DNA from: Devosiaceae bacterium
GTDB taxonomy: Bacteria; Pseudomonadota; Alphaproteobacteria; Rhizobiales; Devosiaceae
DNA length: 64,000 bases
Direction: 5' to 3'
Assembly: GCA_021648375.1 (NCBI GenBank)
Contig: JAKISW010000006.1
Span: forward strand, 38,258 to 102,257
Shown here: positions 15,362 to 24,764 of the stretch, one piece after another
Position numbering within the stretch: the stretch's first letter is position 1
Layout: every line of letters starts with the position of its first letter
Translations under genes and position numbers: made by a program
The notes under the pieces: model-generated
What the model was told of the DNA's origin: nothing
Database searches by the model: none
The model's input: only the letters and a program-made list of their open reading frames with translations

Positions 15362-17413
15362 ATGAAACGAATACTTCTTTCAGGTGTCGCACTATTGGCG
15401 CTAACCGGCTTTGCGCAGGCTGCGCAAAATGGCGGTTGCCCGGCAGTGACGGTCGCCGATATGGGTGGAGTTGCCGCTGGCGCTTATCCCCAACAATATG
15501 AACTGGCAGAATTTGAAGGCATTACCGGCTGCACGCTGGAATTTTCTGCCAACCCGGATATTGCTGCCCTAAACGCAAGAATTAGGGGCAATGGCGAATT
15601 GCCAGCGTTGGCTGATCGCCTGCCATTGGAACCTCTGGTCGTCGCACCATATGATTCAATCGGTAAATATGGCGGCACTTTGGACATGATTTCAAATGCT
15701 ACTGAAGCGGGAACTTCTGATCTGCTTTCAGTTCGCCACGTAAACTTTGTGCGCTATTCAGACGATTTGCAGACCATTGTGCCAAACGTGGCCAAGGGAT
15801 GGGAATGGAACGCTGATTTCACCCAGCTGACTTTCTTTTTGCGTGAAGGACACAAGTGGTCAAACGGCACTCCATTCACAGCAAATGACGTAAAATTCTG
15901 GTACGATAACCTGCTTATGGACACCAATGTAAGAGCTGCCCCTCCGGGATATGCCCTGGTTGCTGATGAGCGCATGGAAATTGTGGTTGTTGATGATCAA
16001 ACTGTGCAGTTCAACCTGCCATCACCAAAACCGGGTCTGCTGAGCCAGTTTGCCACTAGCTTTGCTCAAGGGTTCCAATCAAAAGAATTCCTGGGTCAAT
16101 TCCACCCGGAAATTAATCCAAACGCGGATGAGCTGGCACAATCACTTGGTTTTGAAAACGGCTATGCTGCAATTGCTGCCTATTATGGCAATTCCGACTG
16201 GACCGATACACCAACGCCATTGTTGGCTCAGCCTGAACTGGTTGCAGGTCTGCCCGCAGACGTTATGCCAAGTCTTGAAGCGTATCTGACCGTTCGCGAT
16301 ACGACCGATGGGCGTACCTATGTGGCAAACCCCTACTTCTTCCAGGTTGATACGGCTGGCAATCAGTTGCCATATATCTCTGAGCAGGATGAGACTTATG
16401 TCTCTGAAAACGAGGTTCGTATCCTGAAACTGGTAAATGGTGAAGTAGATTATAAACTGCAATCTCTGACCCTGCCTTCAGCACCATTATTGCTGGAAAA
16501 TCAGGAAAAAGGCGATTACACGGTTGAACTCATTCCTTCAATCGGAATGGCCACTTTTGCGTTTAACATAACCGCAGAAGATTTGGCTAAGCGTGATTTG
16601 TTTGGCAATATTAAATTCCGCGAAGCAATGTCCATCGCCATGAATCGCGATGAGCTTAATGAAGTGGTGTTCTTTGGTCTTGGTGAAGCTCGTCAATATG
16701 TTGGCTTCTCACCGGCACCTGAATTTGTCGATTCAGCCAGCAGCAATTTTGCAATCGGGTTTGATCCTGATGCAGCGAAATCCCTGTTGGATGAAATTGG
16801 CATGGTTGACACTGATGGCGATGGCTTCCGCGAATTGCCAAATGGTGACAAGCTGGTACTTAACCTGCAATTCTCATCTCAGGGCGTTTCTGGCCAGTTA
16901 GTTGAACTTGTTGGTCAACAATGGGCCGATGTGGGCGTACAAAGCGCTGTGAAAGAAGTGACCGACGATGAATATCGCTCGGCTCAATCTTCTAACCAGC
17001 TTGATGTTGGCATCTGGGGCAAAGGACAACCAGTAGCCGTTGTTCTTGGTAGTTCTACTTCATGGATACCACCATTCGCCGATTATTTTGGTGCACGCAC
17101 CGGAATGCTTTGGGGTGAATGGGTTGATTCAAATGGTAGTGCTGGAGTTGAGCCACCAGAATATGTTCAGCAGATCAGCGCTGACATCAATACCTTCTTA
17201 GGGCTTGCTCCGGGAACTGATGAATCTAACGCGCTTGGTACCAAACTGTCCAAAGCAATGGCTGAAAGCCTGTTGTTTATTGGCACAGTCAATGCTCCGG
17301 GACCGGTTTATAACCGTAACGCTCTGAAAAACTTCCCAGTATTCAAAACCTGGGGATTTGAGTTCTATCGGACATATCCATACCGCGGACCACAGTGGTA
17401 TTTGGACGAGTAG
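15362..17413 (+). CDS. ABC transporter periplasmic solute-binding protein, family 5 (peptide/opine type)
   Basis: The 683-residue protein has a Sec signal (MKRILLSGVALLALTGFAQA, cleavage near AQA-AQ). It carries the SBP family 5 features: PNVAKGWEWNADFTQLTFFL, EGHKWSNGTPFTANDVKFWYD, NIKFREAMSIAMNRDELNEVV, and a C-terminal ADYFGARTG region. It is longer than typical DppA (about 500) and falls in a group with an N-terminal extension of about 70 residues before the usual YGGTLDMI start. A calcium-like acidic loop DTDGDGFRELPNG lies at about 480-492. It is the first gene of the dpp-like operon, and a hairpin follows it. Confidence 0.92.
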   Translation: MKRILLSGVALLALTGFAQAAQNGGCPAVTVADMGGVAAGAYPQQYELAEFEGITGCTLEFSANPDIAALNARIRGNGELPALADRLPLEPLVVAPYDSIGKYGGTLDMISNATEAGTSDLLSVRHVNFVRYSDDLQTIVPNVAKGWEWNADFTQLTFFLREGHKWSNGTPFTANDVKFWYDNLLMDTNVRAAPPGYALVADERMEIVVVDDQTVQFNLPSPKPGLLSQFATSFAQGFQSKEFLGQFHPEINPNADELAQSLGFENGYAAIAAYYGNSDWTDTPTPLLAQPELVAGLPADVMPSLEAYLTVRDTTDGRTYVANPYFFQVDTAGNQLPYISEQDETYVSENEVRILKLVNGEVDYKLQSLTLPSAPLLLENQEKGDYTVELIPSIGMATFAFNITAEDLAKRDLFGNIKFREAMSIAMNRDELNEVVFFGLGEARQYVGFSPAPEFVDSASSNFAIGFDPDAAKSLLDEIGMVDTDGDGFRELPNGDKLVLNLQFSSQGVSGQLVELVGQQWADVGVQSAVKEVTDDEYRSAQSSNQLDVGIWGKGQPVAVVLGSSTSWIPPFADYFGARTGMLWGEWVDSNGSAGVEPPEYVQQISADINTFLGLAPGTDESNALGTKLSKAMAESLLFIGTVNAPGPVYNRNALKNFPVFKTWGFEFYRTYPYRGPQWYLDE

Positions 17414-17449
17414 TCAATCGTCCTAAAAACTAACAATCCTAGAAATAAA

Positions 17450-17471
17450 GTGGGCGGCTTCGGTCGCCCAC
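17450..17471 (+). terminator. UUCG-capped hairpin between binding-protein and permease genes
   Basis: GTGGGCGGC and GTCGCCCAC enclose TTCG, giving a very stable tetraloop stem. No T-run follows, so it is more likely an mRNA-stabilising or attenuating hairpin that keeps the binding protein more abundant than the permeases. The rest of the 288-base gap to 17701 is AT-rich with no gene seen. Confidence 0.6.
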
Positions 17472-17701
17472 CAAATTAAAGGCTGGATATTCGACCGGCT
17501 TGTTGCATAAAACCAAGTTCATATGCATAGTTTATTGAGCGATGCGGCCCGGCAGAATTGGGCAACAGTTTTGTGGGCGAGCAGAATAAAATCATAGTAT
17601 TACGATTGCGCCGACAAAGGCGCGTGCGCAAAAATAAAACAAAATAAACAATACGCGCTATTCGAATAATTGATGAGGGGGAAAAATGATGCAGGGAACA
17701 A

Positions 17702-18706
17702 ATGTATAAGTTCGCTCAATTCACCATGGTGCGCGCCGGCATGGCGCTGTTCACCATGATCTTTGTTTCATTCATTGTTTTTTCTCTAATGGAATTAGTT
17801 CCAGGGGATTGTGCAGAACGCTATCTGGCATTCAAAAACACTCAGGGAAGCCCAATTTCAATTGCCGAGATTGACAGTGAGCGAGCGCGCCTTGGCCTCG
17901 ATCGACCCTATGTTGTGCGCTGGGTCGACTGGATATATAATGCGTTTCAGGGCAAATTTGGCGACAGCTGCATATTGCGTGTCGATATATCCCAGCTTTT
18001 GGGCCAAAAATTCTGGCTAAGCCTTGGCATCACACTTGCAGCATTGCTTTTAGCTTATTCAATTGCCATTCCAGTGGGCATAATTTCTGCCACTTCCAAC
18101 AACCCCTACCTGAATAATTCTCTTCGCCTGGTCAGCTATCTTGGTTTGGCACTGCCAAACTTTCTTTTGGCGCTGATGATAATGTTATTCTCGACCATGG
18201 TGTTTGGTGAATCGCTTACCGGCCTGTTTTCCAAAGAATTTCGAGATGCGGCCTGGTCCTTTGATAAATTGATGAATTTCTTATCGCGAGCATGGCTGCC
18301 GGTGATCATTCTTGGCTGGTCGGCAACAGCTTTTGCCATCCAGACCGTCAGGGCTTTAATGTCTGACGAGATCGGAAAACTATATGTAACCGCGGCCGCA
18401 GCGCGCGGAGTTTCCGGCTCAAGACTATTGCTGCGCTATCCGGCAAAACACGCTTTGACACCGATCATCAATTCTCTCGGCTTCGATATGAACCGGATTT
18501 TCAACGAGTTGCCGATTATTGCATTGATCCTGACCCTGACGGAAGCCGGGTCACTATTGATCGAGGCGCTGGCCCGATCAAATGATCAGCAATTGGCCGG
18601 GGCGATTATTTTTCTTCTGACGGCAACTATCGTAACCATAAACTTCCTGACGGATATTGCGCTGGCGCTTACTGATCCACGCATTCGCCGAAGCATAATA
18701 GGGTGA
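17702..18706 (+). CDS. ABC transporter permease (DppB/OppB type)
   Basis: The 334-residue protein has six membrane segments; the N-terminal MALFTMIFVSFIVFSLMELV with GDCAERY is typical of DppB. The coupling loop AAAARGVSGSRLLLRYPAKH (the EAA-type motif that contacts the ATPases) lies at about 225-245. CAGGGAACAA is the ribosome site. The stop overlaps the next permease start (GTGA), so the genes are coupled. Confidence 0.93.
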   Translation: MYKFAQFTMVRAGMALFTMIFVSFIVFSLMELVPGDCAERYLAFKNTQGSPISIAEIDSERARLGLDRPYVVRWVDWIYNAFQGKFGDSCILRVDISQLLGQKFWLSLGITLAALLLAYSIAIPVGIISATSNNPYLNNSLRLVSYLGLALPNFLLALMIMLFSTMVFGESLTGLFSKEFRDAAWSFDKLMNFLSRAWLPVIILGWSATAFAIQTVRALMSDEIGKLYVTAAAARGVSGSRLLLRYPAKHALTPIINSLGFDMNRIFNELPIIALILTLTEAGSLLIEALARSNDQQLAGAIIFLLTATIVTINFLTDIALALTDPRIRRSIIG

Positions 18707-19902
18707 ATGAGATGTCAGAGATAAAAACCATAGACAGTCAAAAAGATCAAAAGCTCAAGGAAGCGTATTTTACCGCTGGTCAGGGTCAATTGATCTGGGC
18801 GCGCTTCAAAAAACAAAAAGCGGCAATGGTTGGCGCGTTTGTGCTGATATTTTTAATCCTTTCAGGGATTTTTGCTCCATTTCTAACTCCTTATGATCCA
18901 ACAATTGCAGGTCGTAATGATACATATCTGAACGGGGCGCCGCAAATTCCAAAATTTTGCGATGAAAACGGATGTTCATTTCGACCGTTCATATATTCGT
19001 TTGAACGCAGCCGTTCCATTGCCACCAATTTTCGCTGGATAACAGAGATAAACCGCGATGAACGGCGCTATGTGGAGTTTTTTGTTGAAGGGTCTGAATA
19101 TAAATACTTCAATTTCAATGTAGATCTGCCGGGAGATATTTTAGATTTCAGAATACCGGGCCTGACATTTAACACCCACCTGTTTGGGGTTGATGAGGGC
19201 ATGATCCACATCTTTGGCACCGACGCTACCGGCAAGGATATTTTTTCGCGAACCCTGCATGCCATCAATACTTCACTGGCCGTGGGTACTATCGGGGTAT
19301 TTATCGCCTTTGTGCTGGCGTTAGCTATCGGGGGGCTTTCCGGATATTATGGGGGCTGGATAGATTCATCCCTGCAAATGCTCACGGATGCGGTGCGAAC
19401 GATACCCGGAATCCCTCTTTTTATGGCGATTGCTGCCTTTATTCCTGATACGTGGAGTGCGGAAATGCGATTTTTCGTTATTTCTATGATATTGGGTCTC
19501 ATAGGCTGGCCAACCCTTGCCCGACGGGTCAGAACCCATTTGCTGACCGAGCGCAATCAGGAATATGTGCTGGCGGCGCAATTATGCGGGGCTTCTGCCG
19601 GGCACGTAATCAGACGACATCTGCTACCCAGTTTTACCTCTTATATCATCGTCGATCTGATTATCACCTTTCCCTATATGGTGCTGTCCGAGACCGCGCT
19701 CAGCTTTATCGGACTTGGCCTGAAAGACCCGGTAAACTCCCTTGGCGTGATGTTGCAAAGCGTTACCAATGCCGATGTTATGCTCAATTATCAATGGTAC
19801 TTCATACCCGTTGTGGTCTTTATAATGCTGGTTTTGGCATTCGTATTTGTGGGTGATGGATTGCGCGATGCGGCTGATCCGTATGGAGATGCCGGCAAAT
19901 GA
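18703..19902 (+). CDS. ABC transporter permease (DppC/OppC type)
   Basis: The 399-residue protein has an N-terminal cytosolic segment, a first membrane helix at about 42-62, a periplasmic loop of more than 100 residues (about 70-170), and five further helices. The EAA-type loop YVLAAQLCGASAGHVIRRHL is at about 288-307. The large loop with FGTDATGKDIFSR is a known DppC feature. The start may be GTG 18703 (four-base overlap) or ATG 18712. Confidence 0.93.
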   Translation: MNEMSEIKTIDSQKDQKLKEAYFTAGQGQLIWARFKKQKAAMVGAFVLIFLILSGIFAPFLTPYDPTIAGRNDTYLNGAPQIPKFCDENGCSFRPFIYSFERSRSIATNFRWITEINRDERRYVEFFVEGSEYKYFNFNVDLPGDILDFRIPGLTFNTHLFGVDEGMIHIFGTDATGKDIFSRTLHAINTSLAVGTIGVFIAFVLALAIGGLSGYYGGWIDSSLQMLTDAVRTIPGIPLFMAIAAFIPDTWSAEMRFFVISMILGLIGWPTLARRVRTHLLTERNQEYVLAAQLCGASAGHVIRRHLLPSFTSYIIVDLIITFPYMVLSETALSFIGLGLKDPVNSLGVMLQSVTNADVMLNYQWYFIPVVVFIMLVLAFVFVGDGLRDAADPYGDAGK

Positions 19903-20900
19903 GTTCTCTAATCGACGTTAAAAACCTGACGCTGCAATTTGACACGGATGAGGGGCGCATTACCGCCGTTGACGACGTATCTTTCTCCTTAAAAGCGGGC
20001 CAGGTGATGGGGTTGGTGGGGGAAAGCGGATCGGGTAAATCGGTTACTGCCAAGGCCCTGATGAAGCTTAATCCCTCTAACGCGGTTTATGGAGAAAAAA
20101 CCAGCATTTCACTGCATCTGGAAAATGAGCGCATAGAAATTATGGACCTGAAAACCACCACCGAAATGAAGGTGGTGCGTGGCGGGGCTATTTCGATGAT
20201 TTTTCAGGAACCAATGGCCAGTTTTGCCCCGGCGATATCCATCGGCGATCATATGACCGAGCAGTTGCAAATCCACACTGACATGTCGATAAAAAAGGCG
20301 ACAGAGTTTTCCATTGAAATGTTGAGCAGGGTTGGTATCTCAGATGCTTCAACCCGTTTCAAACAATTTGCGTTTGAACTTTCCGGTGGTATGCGACAGC
20401 GGGCAATGATTGCCATGGCCTTGTCGACAAAACCAAAATTGTTAATTGCCGATGAGCCGACAACAGCGCTGGATGTTACTATTCAGGCTCAGGTTATCGA
20501 CCTGATGAAAGATCTGGTGGATGATTTTGGCATGGGAATTATTTTCATAACCCATGATCTGGGGGTAATCGCACAGACAGCTGACGATGTTGCCGTTATG
20601 TATCTGGGACGATTGGTGGAACAGGGGACGGTTCGCGATGTTATTCGCACTCCCGCCCATCCCTATACTAAAGGGTTGATTGCGGCCCTGCCCCGAATGG
20701 ATGATCTTGATGCTCCATTGGAGCCAATTCCGGGGGATATTCCCTCCCCGCTTGAAAGGCCACCCGGCTGTGTTTTCAACACCAGATGTTCGGTGGCAAT
20801 TGCGGGAAAATGCACCGTCGAAATACCACAATTTTTTAACGTGTCGAAAAGCCACAAAGTGGCGTGCCATCTGGTGCAGCAGGAGGCACAAAAGACATGA
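19899..20900 (+). CDS. ABC transporter ATP-binding protein (DppD/OppD type)
   Basis: The 333-residue protein has Walker A GESGSGKS (41-48), a Q-loop (MIFQEPM), the signature LSGGMRQR, Walker B LLIADEPTTALD and H-loop ITHDLG. It ends with the oligopeptide-ABC C-terminal domain (PLERPPGCVFNTRC with cysteines CSVAIAGKC). This domain is specific to OppD/DppD-like ATPases. It overlaps neighbours by four bases on both sides. Confidence 0.95.
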   Translation: MSSLIDVKNLTLQFDTDEGRITAVDDVSFSLKAGQVMGLVGESGSGKSVTAKALMKLNPSNAVYGEKTSISLHLENERIEIMDLKTTTEMKVVRGGAISMIFQEPMASFAPAISIGDHMTEQLQIHTDMSIKKATEFSIEMLSRVGISDASTRFKQFAFELSGGMRQRAMIAMALSTKPKLLIADEPTTALDVTIQAQVIDLMKDLVDDFGMGIIFITHDLGVIAQTADDVAVMYLGRLVEQGTVRDVIRTPAHPYTKGLIAALPRMDDLDAPLEPIPGDIPSPLERPPGCVFNTRCSVAIAGKCTVEIPQFFNVSKSHKVACHLVQQEAQKT

Positions 20901-21904
20901 GCGGGAAAAACAATAAAACACCTTTGATTTCAGTCAAGGATCTTGCCGTGCATTTTGGTCTGCGTGGCGGCGGGTTTGGCAAACGCCCGGTGGTGCGTGC
21001 GGTTGAAGGGGTCAATATTGATATTGCACCGGGAAGTTTTTTTGGTCTGGTGGGAGAATCAGGCTCTGGAAAAACAACCCTTGGCCGTGCACTATTGCGT
21101 GCTGTTCCGATCACCAGAGGAGAGCTGACCTATGATGATGGGGAAAAGCGCTATGATCTGGCAACCATCAAAAAAGCTGAGTTAAAGGAATACCGATCCC
21201 GCGCGCAATTGATTTTTCAGGATCCATATGCTGCGCTTAGTCCACGCATGACGGTGCGCGATATTATTGCCGAACCGCTTGAGGTTATGGGCCTGACTGA
21301 CAGCAGGGAAGAGACCGATGAGCGGGTTCGCGAAATTGCTGCAAAATGCCGGCTTAATCTTGAGCATCTGCGTCGTTTTCCCCATGCGTTTTCGGGTGGT
21401 CAGCGCCAGCGAATTTCCATTGCCCGCGCTCTGGTTTCCAGGCCCAAATTCGTAGTGGCTGATGAAAGTGTTGCAGCGCTTGATGTATCGATACAGGCCG
21501 ACGTGCTAAATCTGTTAAAGGAAATCCAGCAGGAAATGGGGCTGACTTTTTTATTCATCTCCCACGACCTTAGCGTGGTTGCCCATATTTGTTCTCAGGT
21601 GGCAGTTATGTATCTGGGCCGACTGGTGGAAACAGCTCCAACCCGGCAATTGTTCGCAGCACCAAAACATCCATATACCAAAGCTCTATTGTCGGCCATT
21701 CCATCACTGGACCCGGATGATCGGGGCAAGGCGCAAAAGCTGGAAGGGGAAATCCCCTCACCCACAAATCCGCCTCCGGGATGTAAATTTCAGACCAGAT
21801 GTCCGTTCGCCATAGATATTTGTCGCAAAGAGGAGCCAAAGCTTGATACTACCGGCAACGATCACAATGTTGCCTGCCATCGTTGGCAGGAACTTATGGA
21901 GTAG
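20897..21904 (+). CDS. ABC transporter ATP-binding protein (DppF/OppF type)
   Basis: The 335-residue protein has Walker A GESGSGKT (53-60), Q-loop LIFQDPYAALSPR, signature FSGGQRQR, Walker B FVVADESVAALD (a serine where threonine is usual in DEPT) and H-loop ISHDLS, then the oligopeptide C-terminal domain with CKFQTRCPFAIDICRKEEP. ATG 20897 overlaps the dppD stop (ATGA); an open frame to 20864 is not needed. It is the last gene of the operon. Confidence 0.95.
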   Translation: MSGKNNKTPLISVKDLAVHFGLRGGGFGKRPVVRAVEGVNIDIAPGSFFGLVGESGSGKTTLGRALLRAVPITRGELTYDDGEKRYDLATIKKAELKEYRSRAQLIFQDPYAALSPRMTVRDIIAEPLEVMGLTDSREETDERVREIAAKCRLNLEHLRRFPHAFSGGQRQRISIARALVSRPKFVVADESVAALDVSIQADVLNLLKEIQQEMGLTFLFISHDLSVVAHICSQVAVMYLGRLVETAPTRQLFAAPKHPYTKALLSAIPSLDPDDRGKAQKLEGEIPSPTNPPPGCKFQTRCPFAIDICRKEEPKLDTTGNDHNVACHRWQELME

Positions 21905-21999
21905 AGCGTTAAGACAATACAAAGTTTTTTTACAGCATTAAATGGATTGCCGCGCACCCAATAATGGGATGCTCGCAAGGACCTTCCAAATTTAACACA

Positions 22000-22067
22000 T
22001 GCACCGTCCCGGGCTTGATCCGGGACCTCATACAGCCAGACCCCGGCGCGATGGCCGGGGAGGTGCA
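22000..22067. repeat. Three-stem palindromic element between convergent genes
   Basis: An outer stem TGCACC (22000-22005) / GGTGCA (22062-22067) encloses two hairpins: GTCCCGG...CCGGGAC (22006-22026) and CCCCGGC-GCGATG-GCCGGGG (22041-22060). This is a cloverleaf-like three-way junction on either strand. CCCGGGCTTGATCCGGG-type hairpins are common dispersed repeats in alphaproteobacterial genomes (from memory). Placed between the convergent dppF-like and sulfatase genes, it probably serves as a bidirectional transcription end. Confidence 0.7.
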
Positions 22068-22070
22068 AGT

Positions 22071-23615
22071 TTAGCGAGTTAAAGACCCCACCGCCCCATC
22101 CGGCGTTATCCTGATATTGCCCAATGTCTTGTCCTGATGCTTCATGCGGTGACTGAGCAGTTTTTGTGTCAGGCGAAGCAAAACCGGCGCAAATTCAGGA
22201 TTGGCAGCCAGATTGTTCATCTCAAAGGGATCAGCTTCCATATCATATAATAACGGATCCATTCCTCCGTTAAAATGCACCAGCTTGAACTTCTGCTCGC
22301 GCAATATGGCCAGATTGGCCTCGTCGAGACTGATACCAAGCTGTTTTTGCCAGATCGAAGGGTAAAGAGGATCTCCAAAATCCAACTCCAGATGAACAAA
22401 ATCGCGCCAATCCTTTGGATCCTTACCCTCAAGAAGCGGCTTTAAAGATACCCCATCCATTTCCGTTGGAACCGGCTGTTCGATCCAATCAAGAATAGTT
22501 GGTGCGATGTCCACCGATTCGCTAAATTCACTAACAATAGTGCCATGGGCAGAACTATTATCGGGATCACGAATTATCAATGGTACTTTGAAAGCGGGGT
22601 CAAACACATGCATCTTGTCCCACATATGATGGTCGCCCAACATTTCCCCGTGATCGGCCTGAAGAATAATCATAGTGTTGTCATACTGGCCGCTTTCCTT
22701 AAGAAATTCCACCACACGACCAATATGGGCATCAACTTCACTGACCATCCCAAGATAAACAGAGCGCAACATATTTACGTCTTCATCATTTTCAGGGTCA
22801 ATCTGATCCCGACAAAATGGCGACATGTTTTTGGCACTAAACCTGACGGCAGCATGGTGCAAAAACGGGTGCACTGCCATTTCATCTGCCATGGAATTCA
22901 TACGCTCTGGCATCGGTATTTCAGCTTTGGCATACATATTATTATAGGGGGCTGGAGCAACCAAAGGGGGATGGGGACTGATATAGCTAAGCAGAGCAAA
23001 CCAGCTTTTATCAGTGCGCACCGACATTTCTGATATAAACCGGTCGGTCAAAAACGCAGTGCCGCTGTCGCTGGTGTTATACACAGCGGGGTCATCAGGA
23101 CGGGGTGGCCGGTCGGGTTGATCTGGTATCGGCACATATATGTTTTCAGGGGAGGAAATATCATAGCCCTTGGCCAACAGATCAGCCCGCCAGGGAAAGG
23201 AACTTCGCCAGCGCATTTCCACAATTTCACGAAAGCCCGGCAGCACGTTTTCATCAGTTTTCAGGTCAGGGTCATTGGGATGCAGATCACGGGGATCAAA
23301 ACTGGTATCGGTATATCCAAACAATAATGGCTCATAATTCTTCTTGCGAACTTCCAGAGCAATATTGGATATTCCTGAAGCCAAAGGCGCACCATTTCGA
23401 GATGAGCGATGGTTCATGGAATAACGGCCGGTTAAAATAGAAGCCCTTGACGGCCCACACGGATTTACGACCGAAAAATGAGAAGCAAACGTCACTGCAT
23501 CTTTTTTCAGCGCATCAATATTGGGCAGATCAACATGGCTTGCAAGCGCTCCCTCAACACAGTCTGCGCGCAATTGGTCGATAATGATGACCAGAACATT
23601 TTTCGCCTCAACCAC
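22071..23615 (-). CDS. Sulfatase-superfamily hydrolase (arylsulfatase / phosphonate monoester hydrolase type)
   Basis: The 514-residue protein has the sulfatase nucleophile motif C-x-P-S-R at 53-57 (NPCGPSRASILTG), whose cysteine is normally converted to formylglycine. The metal site residues are D13 (IIIDQLRAD), D and H in QADHGEMLGDHHMWDK, and H in the SPHPPLVAP loop. The CGPSR context and the MNHR after it resemble phosphonate monoester hydrolases, which also cleave phosphodiesters and sulfate esters, more than choline sulfatase. No signal peptide is seen, so it should be cytoplasmic. It is divergent from a DeoR regulator with a Na/Pi cotransporter beyond, which would fit release of phosphate from an ester (inference). 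Confidence 0.88.
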   Translation of the reverse strand: MVEAKNVLVIIIDQLRADCVEGALASHVDLPNIDALKKDAVTFASHFSVVNPCGPSRASILTGRYSMNHRSSRNGAPLASGISNIALEVRKKNYEPLLFGYTDTSFDPRDLHPNDPDLKTDENVLPGFREIVEMRWRSSFPWRADLLAKGYDISSPENIYVPIPDQPDRPPRPDDPAVYNTSDSGTAFLTDRFISEMSVRTDKSWFALLSYISPHPPLVAPAPYNNMYAKAEIPMPERMNSMADEMAVHPFLHHAAVRFSAKNMSPFCRDQIDPENDEDVNMLRSVYLGMVSEVDAHIGRVVEFLKESGQYDNTMIILQADHGEMLGDHHMWDKMHVFDPAFKVPLIIRDPDNSSAHGTIVSEFSESVDIAPTILDWIEQPVPTEMDGVSLKPLLEGKDPKDWRDFVHLELDFGDPLYPSIWQKQLGISLDEANLAILREQKFKLVHFNGGMDPLLYDMEADPFEMNNLAANPEFAPVLLRLTQKLLSHRMKHQDKTLGNIRITPDGAVGSLTR

Positions 23616-23812
23616 TTATATTCACCTCAGTTGCTAAATCTAAATTCATTCGAAACGCCCATTATCCGATATCCGGACGGGCAAATTAATTACAAACACA
23701 TAATTACCCTTAGAAACGGCTTGTTTTCAACCAAAAACCCTCGACTTTTAAACGATTTTGTGGTTTTTAGACAAGTTCACCATATCCATAAAATCAATTA
23801 CGGTCATTAGCT

Positions 23813-24703
23813 ATGGGTTTAAGCATGCCAGATCAGGAAAACCAGAAAAAATCATCAGGCGATAGAAAAACCCATCGCGCCCTTGAACTGCTTGAAACAT
23901 TGCGCAGGCTTGGCGGATCGGCACGCACCTCGCATCTGGCTGACATCATGAATGTTTCTGAGGAAACTGTTCGGCGTACAGTGAAAAAACTCTCCAAAGA
24001 CGGAACGGTTTCACGCGCCCATGGGGGGGTATATCTGGCGCTTGAGCAAAGCTCCTCACCTATTCATCTGCGCATTCGTGAACAGGCAGAGCAAAAAATC
24101 AAAATGGCAGCTATGCTGTTAGACATGGTCGAAGATTCTTCGTCGCTGTTTTTAGATGTGGGATCAACAACAATTTTTGTTGCCGAAGCCTTAAGGGCTA
24201 AAAAAAACCTGACGATCGTCACCAATTCTCTTTCCATCGCCCAGATATTGATGAACCATAATCAAAATCGCGTGTTTTTGGCCGGTGGAGAGCTGGAGGA
24301 CGAATTAGGGGGAACGTTTGGCAGCGTCACCCAGAAATTCGTCGAAAAATTCACCATGGACTTCGCCATCCTCTCAAGCATGGCGATTGATGAAAAGCGC
24401 GGGTTTTTGCTCAATAATTCACTAGAGGCCGAGCTTGCGCAAAGTTTTGCCTCACATGCTCACAAATGCATTATGATGGCTGATGCCACAAAAATCGGGC
24501 AGCGCGCTCCAATCATCGCCTGTTTGCCAACAGATATTGACTGCTTTATTACCGATAAAACCCTGGCCCCTAATTTTGCAAATGCGATGAAAAATTGGGA
24601 AATTGAAGTCATTGCAGCCGAAGAAAAAACCAAAGCAGCAAACAATAATTTCCCCGCAGAACCCCCCTTAAATACTCAACAGAAAAAAAAGAAACGTAAA
24701 TGA
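23813..24703 (+). CDS. DeoR-family transcriptional regulator
   Basis: The 296-residue protein has a DeoR helix-turn-helix at about residues 20-75 (SARTSHLADIMNVSEETVRR, then TVKKLSKDGTVSRAHGG) and a DeoR C-terminal sensor domain (about 95-255; FLDVGSTTIFVAEAL, VVTNSLSIA-type and VFLAGGELEDELGGTFG). These regulators respond to phosphorylated sugars or similar ligands. It is divergent from the sulfatase-like gene over 197 bases that include TCCG-ATATC-CGGA (23665-23677), a possible operator. ATG 23825 is an alternative start. The tail is lysine-rich (QKKKKRK). Confidence 0.88.
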   Translation: MGLSMPDQENQKKSSGDRKTHRALELLETLRRLGGSARTSHLADIMNVSEETVRRTVKKLSKDGTVSRAHGGVYLALEQSSSPIHLRIREQAEQKIKMAAMLLDMVEDSSSLFLDVGSTTIFVAEALRAKKNLTIVTNSLSIAQILMNHNQNRVFLAGGELEDELGGTFGSVTQKFVEKFTMDFAILSSMAIDEKRGFLLNNSLEAELAQSFASHAHKCIMMADATKIGQRAPIIACLPTDIDCFITDKTLAPNFANAMKNWEIEVIAAEEKTKAANNNFPAEPPLNTQQKKKKRK

Positions 24704-24764
24704 GCAGGATTAGCAAATATCCACAGACCAACCGGTCCATAAATAAAATTCTGGAGAGCCGGAC

